From: Corynebacterium pseudokroppenstedtii
GTDB taxonomy: Bacteria > Actinomycetota > Actinomycetes > Mycobacteriales > Mycobacteriaceae
DNA length: 64,000 bases
Reading direction: 5' to 3'
NCBI RefSeq assembly: GCF_019754945.1
Contig: NZ_JAEUWU010000005.1
Coordinates: 1 to 64,000 of the forward strand
The position numbers and the translations under genes are program-made. Under the pieces are notes generated by a model. That model did not search any database and was not told the DNA's origin. It saw only the letters and a program-made list of their open reading frames with translations. Below, in pieces: positions 47,913 to 56,819 of the stretch. Within the stretch, counting starts at the first letter, position 1, and each line of letters opens with the position of its first letter.

Positions 47913-48215
47913 TTAGTAAAGCTCGTCTCCGCTCTTGTGTCCGAGGCCGGGGTGGTGGTCGAATCGCACAACCCCGACGGCTACCGTGTCGGGAACGGCT
48001 TGCTTGACACGTGCGACGCCTTCGATGCCGAACCCGCCGCATAATTCGATAGCGACGTATCCTTCGTCGGCGAGTTTCGATGCCACGTCTTCAGCTTGGG
48101 CGTAGTTGTTGACCGCCACCGTGAGGAGTTCGACGCCTGGAGTTGTGACGGTCGAGCGGTTGGTGGCGGGGTCGGCGCCGGTGTCGACGAACATGAATGC
48201 AGCTTTGAGAGCCAT
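47913..48215 (-). CDS. DUF6506-like small protein
   Basis: This protein of 100 residues has the pattern I associate with the uncharacterised DUF6506 family: ALKAAFMFV at the start, TPGVELLTVAVNNY, then IELCGGFGIEGVARVKQAV and the ending VGVVRFDHHPGLGHKSGDELY. Its conserved FDHHPG motif with histidines suggests metal or small-molecule binding, but no function is known. It stands alone between lplA and a divergent nucleoside hydrolase gene. Confidence 0.75.
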   Translation of the reverse strand: MALKAAFMFVDTGADPATNRSTVTTPGVELLTVAVNNYAQAEDVASKLADEGYVAIELCGGFGIEGVARVKQAVPDTVAVGVVRFDHHPGLGHKSGDELY

Positions 48216-48352
48216 GGTGGTACTCCGTAGGTGTAGAGGCTGGGCTGATATACAGGCTGGGATTTCTCGAACCTGGCCACATTCTATCGCTCTATGGCGT
48301 GCGTATTCTCTCTATAAAGTGTGTTGAGTGTTAAACGACTAAAGGGGTTGTT

Positions 48353-49339
48353 ATGCGCAGACTTGTAGCGGATGTTGATACGGGTATTGACGATATGCTC
48401 GCACTGATTTATCTCGCAGCACGGCACCGCGGCGGGGAAATCGAGTTAGCCGGAGTGAGCACCGTCGCGGGTAACACGACCGTCGATAACGTCGCCGTGA
48501 ACACGCGTTGGGTGCTTGACCTGTACGGATGCCCCGACATTCCCGTTGGGGTGGGGCCCGCTGCGCCGGTTTCGATCCCGTTGACCACCACTCCCGAAAC
48601 TCACGGTGATTACGGCCTCGGATACGCTCATCCGCCGCGTGAGGTTGGTGATCGTTTGTCGGTGGATGATGGTGAATCCACCGACCATAGGTCGACCACT
48701 TCCCGTACGTTGACGACGACTGACGCGTGGGAAGCTGCTCTTCAGCACGGTCCGGCCGATCTCGTCGCGACGGGCCCGCTGACGTCGGTAGCGATGAATC
48801 CTGAGCTGGTGTCGCGGTTCGATTCGCTGACGATCATGGGCGGTGCCGTCGATTATCGAGGAAATACGACGCCCACAGCGGAGTGGAATTTTTGGGTCGA
48901 CCCCGACGCGGTGGCGATGGCGCTGGACGAAACTCGGCAGCGTGGTTGGGATGTCACCCTGTGTCACCTGGGTGTGACGGAAACGATCATGGTCACGCCG
49001 GATGACATCGCGCGGTGGGATTTGCCGGGCGAGGTGGGCACGCTTGTGAAGGATGCGCTGCGTTTTTACTTCGAGTTCCACGACAAGGAGGGGATTGGTT
49101 ATTGCGCCCAGGTCCATGACCTGCTTGCCGTCATGGTGGCCCTCGACGCGGTCAGTTACGGGACAGCTGACAAAGCGCTAGCCGCCGTGCCCGATGACCG
49201 GGGTGCGATAACGACGGTGGCGCCGGCTGATGGGGAGCGGGGTGAGTCCGCCATGATCCACGTTCTCGATTCCGTGGACCCCGACGAAGTGGGGGCCGAA
49301 ACACAGCGCGTGTTCGCCACTCTCACTCCATCGCGATAG
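48353..49339 (+). CDS. Nucleoside hydrolase (IUNH family)
   Basis: These enzymes split ribonucleosides into base and ribose for salvage. The N-terminal calcium-binding cluster is ADVDTGIDDMLAL (DxDxGxDD). The middle has LVATGPLTSVAMNPELV and MGGAVDYRGNTTPTAEWNFWVDPDA, with the conserved Asn and Asp. The C-terminal catalytic-type CAQVHDLLAV carries His-Asp. The 328-residue length is typical. Specificity (uridine, inosine or mixed) cannot be decided here. It is convergent with metE. Confidence 0.92.
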   Translation: MRRLVADVDTGIDDMLALIYLAARHRGGEIELAGVSTVAGNTTVDNVAVNTRWVLDLYGCPDIPVGVGPAAPVSIPLTTTPETHGDYGLGYAHPPREVGDRLSVDDGESTDHRSTTSRTLTTTDAWEAALQHGPADLVATGPLTSVAMNPELVSRFDSLTIMGGAVDYRGNTTPTAEWNFWVDPDAVAMALDETRQRGWDVTLCHLGVTETIMVTPDDIARWDLPGEVGTLVKDALRFYFEFHDKEGIGYCAQVHDLLAVMVALDAVSYGTADKALAAVPDDRGAITTVAPADGERGESAMIHVLDSVDPDEVGAETQRVFATLTPSR

Positions 49340-49429
49340 CGGGTCCCGACAGCAGATCCCGATAACCGGCCCGCCGGGCTATCCCCTCACAGCGCCTCCA
49401 CAGCGCACCCGTCGCTACATAATGGCAGC

Positions 49430-51859
49430 TCAGCCGCCCAACTCCGCCCGAACGCGTCGGGTGGCCTCAACCATGTTGCGCAGTGATGCGGTCGTCTCGG
49501 GCCACGCCCGCGTCTTCAGGCCACAGTCGGGATTAACCCATAGAGGCTCGACACCGACGGCATCGATAGCGTCGCGAATAAGTGTCGTGTTTTCGTCGAC
49601 CGACGGCACGCGGGGTGAGTGAATATCCCACACACCAGGGCCAATGCCGAGGGAGAACCCGGCGTCGCGGAGAGCTTTGAGTACCTTCATGCCGTTGCGG
49701 GCCGATTCGATGGTGGTGACGTCGGCATCCAAGTCGATAATCGTATCGATGAGCTCATTGAACTGTGAGTAACACATATGAGTATGGATGTGGATATCCG
49801 GGCCAGCACTCGACGTTGCCAATCGGAAGGCCTGCGTCGCCCACGTCGTATAGGCATCGTGGTCAGCTTTGCGTAGGGGGAGGAGTTCACGAATGGCAGG
49901 TTCGTCGACCTGAATAATGCGCGCGCCGGCCTGAATAAGATCATCTATCTCATCGCGCAGCGCGAGCGCCACCTGGTCGGCAGTGACGGACATGGGTTGA
50001 TCTTCACGAACGAATGACCACGCAAGCATCGTGACCGGCCCCGTGAGCATCCCCTTCACCGGTTTGTCGGTAGCGTCCTGGGCAACGCGGAACCAGTGCG
50101 TCGTCAATGGTGACGGCCGGGACACGTCGCCGGTCACAATGGGTGGGCGCACGCACCGCGACCCGTAGGACTGAACCCAGCCATTCGTGGTGGAGCAGTA
50201 CCCGTCCAGTTGTTCAGAGAAGTACTGCACCATGTCATTCCGCTCAGGCTCGCCGTGAACGAGGACATCGAGGCCGAGATCTTCCTGGGCCTTGATGGTG
50301 GACCGCACTTCGTCTTCCATCCGCGCCGTGTATTCGTCCTGCGTGATGGTGCCGTCGCGTTTGTCTTTCCGCGCGCGACGGATCGCCGACGTTTGGGGGA
50401 AGGATCCGATCGTCGTGGTGGGAAGGATGGGTAGCGACGGGCCTGTTCTGTCGCTGAACGGAACGCGGTGTCGGTCGTCGTCGGTGATCGAGCTCAGCCG
50501 CCGTTGGACATCGTCATTAGTGGGCAGACCCTCGGATAACGCTTGGCTCGATGCGGCAATGTAGTGCTCGTCGTCCGGGGTGCTTGCCGACGCTAGGGCG
50601 CGGTGGAGTACGGCAAGTTCTTGTATTTTCTCCTCGCCGAAAGCTAACCGATTGCGGACATCGACGGGCAGTCCAGGTTCGGAGCTGCTTTCTTGCGCGT
50701 CGGTGCCGTCGGCGTTGCGCCCGAGGCGATACGGGACATGGAGGAGGGAGCACGACGTCGAGGCCACCACCGGCCCGCGCTCGGCTAGTTCTTTGAGCGT
50801 GCGCAACGCTTGTTCGATATCGGTGCGCCAGACGTTGCGGCCATTGATAATTCCCGCGACGAGTGTTTCTTCGCCTGTCCATGCATCGAGCCAGGACGGG
50901 ACGGCGTCGTCTTGTGCCGCATCCCCGCGGGCGTCGCTACTGCTGGCGGCGCTCCGCGTGGGGGTTTGTTGGCTCGGTATGAGGTCGACGGCGATGCCGT
51001 TGACGCCAGTGCCGTTCAGCGCAGCGAGGGCATGATCGCCGGGGCCGAAGTAGGTGGCGGCGAGCAGTTTGACGTCGGCTTTTCCGGCTGCCTCGGCGAG
51101 CTTCGTGTAGGCGGACCGGACGCGATCGACATCGGCGTCGGTGACGTCGCACGTCAATTGCGGCTCGTCCAGCTGCACCCATTCCACCCCGGTGGCACCC
51201 AAGCGCGTGATGAATTCCACATAGGCATCGATCAGCGGTTGCCACAGGCCGTCGAGGTCATCGTCGGCTGCGTGGTCAGCCAAGGTCAGATAGGTGAACG
51301 GGCCGACTAACACGGGCCGCACGTTGGCGGTCTTCAGCAGCTCGGCGACGTCGGCAAGAAAATCGTCGATAGTCAGATCAAACTTCGTGTCGACGCTGAG
51401 CTCAGGAACGATGTAGTGGTAGTTGGTGTCGTACCACTTGGTCATTGCCGACGGGGGAAGATCCGACGTCCCGCGGGCGGTGGCGAAGCGACGATCAATA
51501 TCGCGCGGTAGTCGATCGGGTATCGACATCGTTGGCTCGCGGTCGGGGATTGTGTGGTCGGGGATTGTGTTGAATCGTGCGGGGAGGACGCCGAGGTAGG
51601 CGCTCATGTCGAGCACGGCGTCGTAGTAGCTGCGTCCCAAGGTGGGAACGGATGCCATGCCGGCTGACGCGAGGTTCTGTGCGTATTTTGTGGTGAGTTC
51701 CCAGGCAGTGCGGGCCAGGTGGGAAGCATGTTCTTGGGCTGACCGCTCGTGGGCTGCATCCTCTCCAGCCGCTGATCCCGATTTCCAGTATTTTTCGCAA
51801 GCGCGTTTGAGTTCGCGGCGTGGACCGATGCGTGGCACGCCAAGTGTTGTGAATGTCAT
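49430..51859 (-). CDS. metE: Cobalamin-independent methionine synthase
   Basis: MetE transfers the methyl group of methyl-tetrahydropteroyl-glutamate to homocysteine without B12. The N-terminal domain begins TTLGVPRIGPRRELKRACEKYW. The catalytic C-terminal domain has LPTTTIGSFPQT, VLVHGEPERNDMVQYF, the zinc ligands in HIHTHMCYSQF and NPDCGLKTR, and the homocysteine-binding DEPAIRE. The product has 809 residues, longer than usual because of Ser/Asp-rich insertions around residues 310-330 and 410-420. A cobalamin riboswitch precedes it, so it should be silenced when B12 allows MetH to work. Confidence 0.95.
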   Translation of the reverse strand: MTFTTLGVPRIGPRRELKRACEKYWKSGSAAGEDAAHERSAQEHASHLARTAWELTTKYAQNLASAGMASVPTLGRSYYDAVLDMSAYLGVLPARFNTIPDHTIPDREPTMSIPDRLPRDIDRRFATARGTSDLPPSAMTKWYDTNYHYIVPELSVDTKFDLTIDDFLADVAELLKTANVRPVLVGPFTYLTLADHAADDDLDGLWQPLIDAYVEFITRLGATGVEWVQLDEPQLTCDVTDADVDRVRSAYTKLAEAAGKADVKLLAATYFGPGDHALAALNGTGVNGIAVDLIPSQQTPTRSAASSSDARGDAAQDDAVPSWLDAWTGEETLVAGIINGRNVWRTDIEQALRTLKELAERGPVVASTSCSLLHVPYRLGRNADGTDAQESSSEPGLPVDVRNRLAFGEEKIQELAVLHRALASASTPDDEHYIAASSQALSEGLPTNDDVQRRLSSITDDDRHRVPFSDRTGPSLPILPTTTIGSFPQTSAIRRARKDKRDGTITQDEYTARMEDEVRSTIKAQEDLGLDVLVHGEPERNDMVQYFSEQLDGYCSTTNGWVQSYGSRCVRPPIVTGDVSRPSPLTTHWFRVAQDATDKPVKGMLTGPVTMLAWSFVREDQPMSVTADQVALALRDEIDDLIQAGARIIQVDEPAIRELLPLRKADHDAYTTWATQAFRLATSSAGPDIHIHTHMCYSQFNELIDTIIDLDADVTTIESARNGMKVLKALRDAGFSLGIGPGVWDIHSPRVPSVDENTTLIRDAIDAVGVEPLWVNPDCGLKTRAWPETTASLRNMVEATRRVRAELGG

Positions 51860-51889
51860 TCCTGATCCTCGTCAGTGGTGGACACACGG

Positions 51890-52056
51890 GCCCGGCGGGC
51901 TCCGCGACGATAAGCAGGTATTCGGACTCGTGAGCACTCCGCTGGCGCCTGATTGGGTGCGCTGTTCCTGATGGCCGTGAGGGTGTGGTCATCCGGGGCG
52001 GAACCTGATTGACACTGCTTCCCAGTTCTCTCCGGGGTGGGGAGGTCACCAGTGCA
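51890..52056 (-). promoter_or_regulatory. Cobalamin riboswitch upstream of metE
   Basis: Read on the plus strand, the block has the reversed hallmark segments of an adenosylcobalamin aptamer: GCAGGTATTCGGACTCGTG at the 3' side, GGCGGAACCTGATTG, and GACACTGCTTCCCAGTTCTC at the 5' side. A GC hairpin (GGGCCCGGCGGGCTC) next to the metE leader could be the expression platform. B12-sensing riboswitches before metE are established in actinobacteria. The exact borders are approximate. Confidence 0.8.
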
Positions 52057-52261
52057 TCATCGTGTCGTTTGGTTTTCTCACATACCGCTGCGGGACAGTT
52101 CCGGATTCTCACCGGATTCCCTGAGTTTTCTGCTCCACGAGAGGGCCAATGCCATTCGCGGGGCAGAAGAACTTATCGCGTTATCTATCGTAAACGGTGG
52201 GATGACGTGGCGTACGCAGTGGCGCGGATCACTCGCGACATTAGGAAACCTTTTTAGATCT

Positions 52262-54754
52262 ATGGCTGCAACTACAGTGGAGAGGGTGGCTACTCAGAAC
52301 ACGTCGACACGAACTGCAGCCCCTTCAGCCGGCGCTAATTCAAACAGTGCTCAGCAATTGCACGATGTCATTCGCGTCGTCGGGGCGTCGGAAAACAATT
52401 TGCGCCATGTCACCGTCGATATCCCGAAACGGAAGCTCACCGTTTTTACCGGTGTGTCGGGGTCGGGCAAGAGTTCGCTGGTGTTCGGCACGATCGCCGC
52501 GGAGGCGCAGCGCAGCATTAACGAGACGTATAACGCGTTTGTGCAGGGGTTTATGCAAGCTCCCAGCAGGCCCGACGTTGATCGTATTGAGGGGATCACG
52601 GCGGCCATCAGTGTGGATCAGTCGTCGTTGGGTGGTGGTCCGCGGTCCACCGTCGGCACTGTTACCGATGCTTTGGCTTATTTACGGTTGTTATTTAGCC
52701 GTGTTGCCGAACCTCATATTGGTGGACCTAAGGCATATTCATTTAATCAGCCGACGGTGACGGGCGGCGGCGCAATCAAGAAAGCGGGGCAGAAAAAAGG
52801 TAAGGCCAAACGGTTCACCGTGATCGGCGGGCAATGCGTGACCTGCGAAGGCATGGGAACTGTCACTGATTTAAAGTTGACCGAGCTTTTCGACGACGCG
52901 CTTTCCCTTAATGATGGCGCTTTAACCATTCCTGGTTACAAAGCTGGGGGATGGTCAGTTCGGCAAATTGTGGAATCAGGGTTCGTCAATGGGGACAAAC
53001 CCATCAAGGATTTCACGGATAAAGAGATGCACGATTTTCTTTATCGTGAGCCGGAACGCATCAAAATCAATAACGTCAACAGAACATACGAAGGCCTAGT
53101 TCCACACCTTAAGAATTCGATGCTGTCGAAAGATCGCGAATCTATGCAGCCGCATATTCGCGAGTTTGTCGACCGCGCGGTGACATACAAGCCATGCCCC
53201 GATTGCCACGGCACCCGGCTCAATGAGGGGGCTCGAACGTCGACAATCGATGGAGTCTCTATTGCCGACGCCGCAGGAATGCAGATCAACGAGCTAGCCG
53301 AGTGGGTGGCGTCGCTCGACAAGCCCCAGGTGAAGCCGGTTATTGAGAACCTGCTGGCGATGCTGGACACATTCGTCGATAGTGGTTTGGGGTATTTGTC
53401 GCTCGACCGCCCCGCGGGGACGCTATCCGGTGGTGAAGCGCAACGGACCAAGATGGTGCGGCACGTGAATTCGGCGCTCACGGATGTTACCTATATTTTC
53501 GACGAGCCCACCACCGGCCTGCACCCGCACGATATCGAGCGCATGAATGCCCTGCTCCTGCGCCTGCGGGACAAGGGAAACACGGTGCTTGTCGTGGAGC
53601 ATAAGCCGGAAACCATTGCGATCGCGGATCATGTGATTGATATGGGGCCGGGCGCGGGCAAGGACGGTGGGATGGTGTGCTTCGAGGGCACTGTGGAGCA
53701 GCTGCGTGAGAGCTCGACCGCGACGGGCATCCACCTGCACGATTCCATTCGTGTGAAGGATACTGTCCGGGAGCGGACCGGCGAGATCACCATCGACCAT
53801 GCTTCGTTGAATAATCTCGACGACGTTACGGTGTCGATTCCGCTGGGGGAGCTTGTGGCTGTGACTGGCGTGGCCGGCTCCGGGAAGAGTTCACTGATGA
53901 GCGAGCTGCGGCGTCGAAGCGCTGAGGACGGTGGTTCCCCTGAGGAGGCTTCCCGTGCGGATGCATCCGGCAACGCACCCACCTCCGACCAGCGTCTCAT
54001 CTACGTCGATCAGTCCCCGATCAAGGGCGGCCGTCGCTCCAACCCCGCCACGTACACCGGAATGCTGGACCCCATCCGCAAATCATTCGCAAAGGCAAAC
54101 AACGTCACCCCGTCGCTGTTTAGCGCCAACTCTGAAGGCGCGTGCCCGTCGTGCCACGGTTTGGGCACCATCGACATCGACCTCGGCATGATGGGCCGCA
54201 CCAGCTCTACCTGCGAAGACTGCGCCGGCCGGGGCTTCTCGGCGGAGGTCCTGGACTACACATTGGGCGGCTCCACAATCGCTGATGTCATGGCAATGAC
54301 CGTCGACCAGGCCCTCCCGTTCTGTCGAGAAGCGAAGGTTCGCCGCGCGGTCGCGATCCTTCGTCGGCTATCCGACGTCGGCTTGGGGTATCTGACTATT
54401 GGGCAACCATTGTCGACGCTATCCGGTGGCGAACTTCAGCGCCTCAAATTAGCAGTACACATGGCCGACGACGGCGGAGTCTACGTTCTGGACGAGCCGA
54501 CGAACGGTCTGCATATGCAGGACGTCGACAAGTTGTTAACTCTGCTGGATAAGTTGGTGGATTCGGGTAAGAGCGTTGCGGTGGTCGAGCATCACCAGGC
54601 GGTGATGGCGCATGCGGATTGGCTCATTGACCTGGGGCCGGGCGCGGGTGACGAGGGTGGCCAGGTCGTGTTTGAGGGCACGCCGCGGGAATTGGTCGAG
54701 CGCCAGGAGCCCGGATTGACGGGGCAGTATTTGAGGGAGGCTGTGTGGGCCTGA
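52262..54754 (+). CDS. UvrA-like ABC ATPase (excinuclease UvrA paralogue)
   Basis: The 830-residue protein has two ABC domains with UvrA architecture. Walker A motifs are TGVSGSGKSSLVF and TGVAGSGKSSLM; signatures are LSGGEAQRTKM and LSGGELQRLKL; Walker B motifs are IFDEPTTGLH and VLDEPTNGLH. Zinc-type CxxC pairs are seen in CVTCEGMGT, CPDCHGTR, CPSCHGLG and CEDCAGRG. It is shorter than UvrA (about 950), with a reduced UvrB-binding region, so it belongs to the UvrA2/drug-resistance subgroup, not the repair enzyme. I choose ATG 52262; the frame extends to 52037 through the metE promoter. Its role could be DNA-adduct or drug tolerance. Confidence 0.88.
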   Translation: MAATTVERVATQNTSTRTAAPSAGANSNSAQQLHDVIRVVGASENNLRHVTVDIPKRKLTVFTGVSGSGKSSLVFGTIAAEAQRSINETYNAFVQGFMQAPSRPDVDRIEGITAAISVDQSSLGGGPRSTVGTVTDALAYLRLLFSRVAEPHIGGPKAYSFNQPTVTGGGAIKKAGQKKGKAKRFTVIGGQCVTCEGMGTVTDLKLTELFDDALSLNDGALTIPGYKAGGWSVRQIVESGFVNGDKPIKDFTDKEMHDFLYREPERIKINNVNRTYEGLVPHLKNSMLSKDRESMQPHIREFVDRAVTYKPCPDCHGTRLNEGARTSTIDGVSIADAAGMQINELAEWVASLDKPQVKPVIENLLAMLDTFVDSGLGYLSLDRPAGTLSGGEAQRTKMVRHVNSALTDVTYIFDEPTTGLHPHDIERMNALLLRLRDKGNTVLVVEHKPETIAIADHVIDMGPGAGKDGGMVCFEGTVEQLRESSTATGIHLHDSIRVKDTVRERTGEITIDHASLNNLDDVTVSIPLGELVAVTGVAGSGKSSLMSELRRRSAEDGGSPEEASRADASGNAPTSDQRLIYVDQSPIKGGRRSNPATYTGMLDPIRKSFAKANNVTPSLFSANSEGACPSCHGLGTIDIDLGMMGRTSSTCEDCAGRGFSAEVLDYTLGGSTIADVMAMTVDQALPFCREAKVRRAVAILRRLSDVGLGYLTIGQPLSTLSGGELQRLKLAVHMADDGGVYVLDEPTNGLHMQDVDKLLTLLDKLVDSGKSVAVVEHHQAVMAHADWLIDLGPGAGDEGGQVVFEGTPRELVERQEPGLTGQYLREAVWA

Positions 54755-55061
54755 CGTGGGAGCGTTCGTGGTGTGCTCCGCCGCATACTCCTTGCGCGCG
54801 CCCCGAATTCCTACTGCACACCCGTCGGCAATAAATAAGGTCCGAGGTCAACATGGGTTTCCGGGGCTGGTGTTCCCATGGGCTAAAGTATTGACAGCTC
54901 GAGGTGACATAGAGCGTTGTACCGGCAGCCGCGCGGAAACGCGTGGAACGCTGCCGAAAACGTGCTTGGCAAAGCGAAGCGCGCTAACTGCATAGTTGCG
55001 CCGCGTTTGACGTGCCGCACGTGCATAATCAGTCCGAGAATGTGCCGGATACGGAGAACCT
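54755..55061 (+). promoter_or_regulatory. Structured leader upstream of the ECF transporter operon
   Basis: A TTGACA at 54891-54896 could be a -35 element. Downstream, CGGCAGC/GCTGCCG (54923-54929, 54950-54956) form a perfect outer stem around CGCG-GAAA-CGCG (54932-54943), a stem with a GNRA tetraloop. A second hairpin, GCGC-T-AACT-GCAT-AGTT-GCGC, spans 54981-55001. The start codon follows at 55062. It does not match a riboswitch class that I know. Confidence 0.5.
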
Positions 55062-55904
55062 ATGAGCACCAACGGCCCCGTCGAGCCCACGACATCACCT
55101 GGCCATACTGACCACGCTGGCCGCAAAGACCACAAAGACCACACAGCGTCGAACACACCCAAGCGGCGCGTCTTCAACACCGCGAATGTGTGCACCGCCG
55201 TCGCGATTCTCATTATGGCGGCCACCTGGTTGACGCTGGTCCTGATGCAGCCGGATGACCCCTGGGAGTCGCTTGCTGATGGTAAGGGGTCGATCATCGC
55301 GCTGGCCGGCTTCGGTGTGAGTGCTCTGATCGCGTTGATCGGGATTGTGCCCAAGCTGCCCCCGCGGTCGCTGGCCCTACTACCTGCGGCGTTGGTCATT
55401 AACATCGTGGTCGGGCAGGTGATTGGTACGATGCCGCTGCCGGTTCCTCTCTATCTTGATTCCATCGGGACGGTTCTGATCGCGGCCCTTGCCGGTCCGC
55501 AGGCCGGTATGGCGACGGGTGTGCTGTCGGCTCTGATCTGGGGAACCTTCAACCCGACCGTCGTCCCCTTCGCGGCGGATTACGCCATGATTGGCCTGCT
55601 CGCGGGCCTGGTGCCGTGGACGAAGCGCTGGGTTCCCCCGATTGCCGGCGTGTTCGTTGGTTTGCTGTCCGCGTTGATGGCAGCGCCGGTGGCGTCGTTC
55701 ATTTTCGGCGGGACGGCTGGTACGGGCACGGGTCTCTTGGTGACGGCGTATCGCGGGCTCGGATTCAGCCCCATGACGGCCGTTTATTTGCAGTCGCTGA
55801 CCTCGGATCCGATCGATAAGGTGATCGTGTTTACGCTGGTAGCGGCGATTATTGCGGCCCTTCCACTCCGAACCATCCGTTCATTTTCGGCAAAGAAATC
55901 GTAG
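55062..55904 (+). CDS. ECF transporter substrate-binding (S) component
   Basis: This 280-residue membrane protein has about six helices after a His/Lys-rich cytoplasmic N-terminus (HTDHAGRKDHKDH). Segments such as LPVPLYLDSIGTVLIAALAGPQAGMATGVLSALIWG resemble S components of energy-coupling factor vitamin transporters. T and A component genes follow, supporting the call. The ligand is not identifiable from the sequence. Thiamine precursors or another vitamin are possible, given the thiamine genes 5 kb away, but this is a guess. A structured leader RNA precedes it. Confidence 0.8.
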   Translation: MSTNGPVEPTTSPGHTDHAGRKDHKDHTASNTPKRRVFNTANVCTAVAILIMAATWLTLVLMQPDDPWESLADGKGSIIALAGFGVSALIALIGIVPKLPPRSLALLPAALVINIVVGQVIGTMPLPVPLYLDSIGTVLIAALAGPQAGMATGVLSALIWGTFNPTVVPFAADYAMIGLLAGLVPWTKRWVPPIAGVFVGLLSALMAAPVASFIFGGTAGTGTGLLVTAYRGLGFSPMTAVYLQSLTSDPIDKVIVFTLVAAIIAALPLRTIRSFSAKKS

Positions 55905-56035
55905 CGGTTATGTGGCGTTTCGGTATTTTCGGCATTTTCCGGGGCTTCGGCGTTGTCCGCTGACGAGCCCTCGCCTCGTAGCCCTGTAGTTCGCCGAAAA
56001 CCCCTGGTTACGGCCGTGTGGGGCGGTGAACCAGA

Positions 56036-56797
56036 ATGACGACGGCGCGCCCCCGTATACCGTTGCCATCTAGCCGCGTGTTCCTCGTCATTGCCTCCGC
56101 CCCGGGGCCCACACACCACCAACCTTCAGCAATTCCAGTACGACACCGTAAGGAGAACGACATCCACCCGTACACACCGCTCGTGACCGCCGCGTGCCTG
56201 ATGGTGAGCGTCACGGTGCTCAACGCGCCGTGGGCGTCGGCTATCGGCGTAGCTGTTGCTGTGGTGGCGGCGATTGTTATTCGAAATAAGGCGGCGACCT
56301 TGACTGCCGTCACCATCATCATCCCAGCGTGTGTGTCGTTTTCATTGATGTACGGTCTTTTTGGTTCATGGTCGACGGCTGCCGCGCTGAGCCTGCGTTT
56401 CGCCGCAGTGGCGGGCTGCGGCGTGATGTTCGGTTCGCTAGTCAACCCGGATGCGCTTATGCGCGCGCTGCAAACGTGGTTGCCTGCGCCGATCGTGTAT
56501 GTGGTGGGTTCGGTCGTCCGGTTGATCCCGCTGGCGACGTCGCGAATGAGAACCATCCAGCAGATTCAGCGATCGAGGGGCGTGAAGCCGCAAAGGAGGA
56601 AGCTGGTCATCCCGCTAGTCGTGGGCCTGGTGACGGATGCCGCACAGCGGTCCCGGCCGTTATCGCGAACGGGGATTGCCCAGCCGGGTCGGCGGACAGT
56701 GCTGTACCCCGTCCGGGATCGCGCGTGGGAGCGTGTCGTCCGTTACGGGATGGTCGCGGTGATGTGCGCGGTCTGTGTGTGGGGGATCGCAGGGTAG
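56036..56797 (+). CDS. ECF transporter transmembrane (T) component
   Basis: The protein has several transmembrane helices and a coupling helix region with IPLATSRMRTIQQIQRSRGVKPQ, the RSRG motif of EcfT proteins. The start is unclear: the frame opens at 56036, yet the good ribosome-binding site AAGGAG (56150-56155) points to an ATC codon at 56162, and the next GTG is 56183. The C-terminal helix ends at the stop 22 bp before the ATPase gene. It links the S component to the ATPase and lies in the membrane. Confidence 0.8.
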   Translation: MTTARPRIPLPSSRVFLVIASAPGPTHHQPSAIPVRHRKENDIHPYTPLVTAACLMVSVTVLNAPWASAIGVAVAVVAAIVIRNKAATLTAVTIIIPACVSFSLMYGLFGSWSTAAALSLRFAAVAGCGVMFGSLVNPDALMRALQTWLPAPIVYVVGSVVRLIPLATSRMRTIQQIQRSRGVKPQRRKLVIPLVVGLVTDAAQRSRPLSRTGIAQPGRRTVLYPVRDRAWERVVRYGMVAVMCAVCVWGIAG

Positions 56798-56819
56798 AGC
56801 GGGTTAGAGCAGGGCAGAG

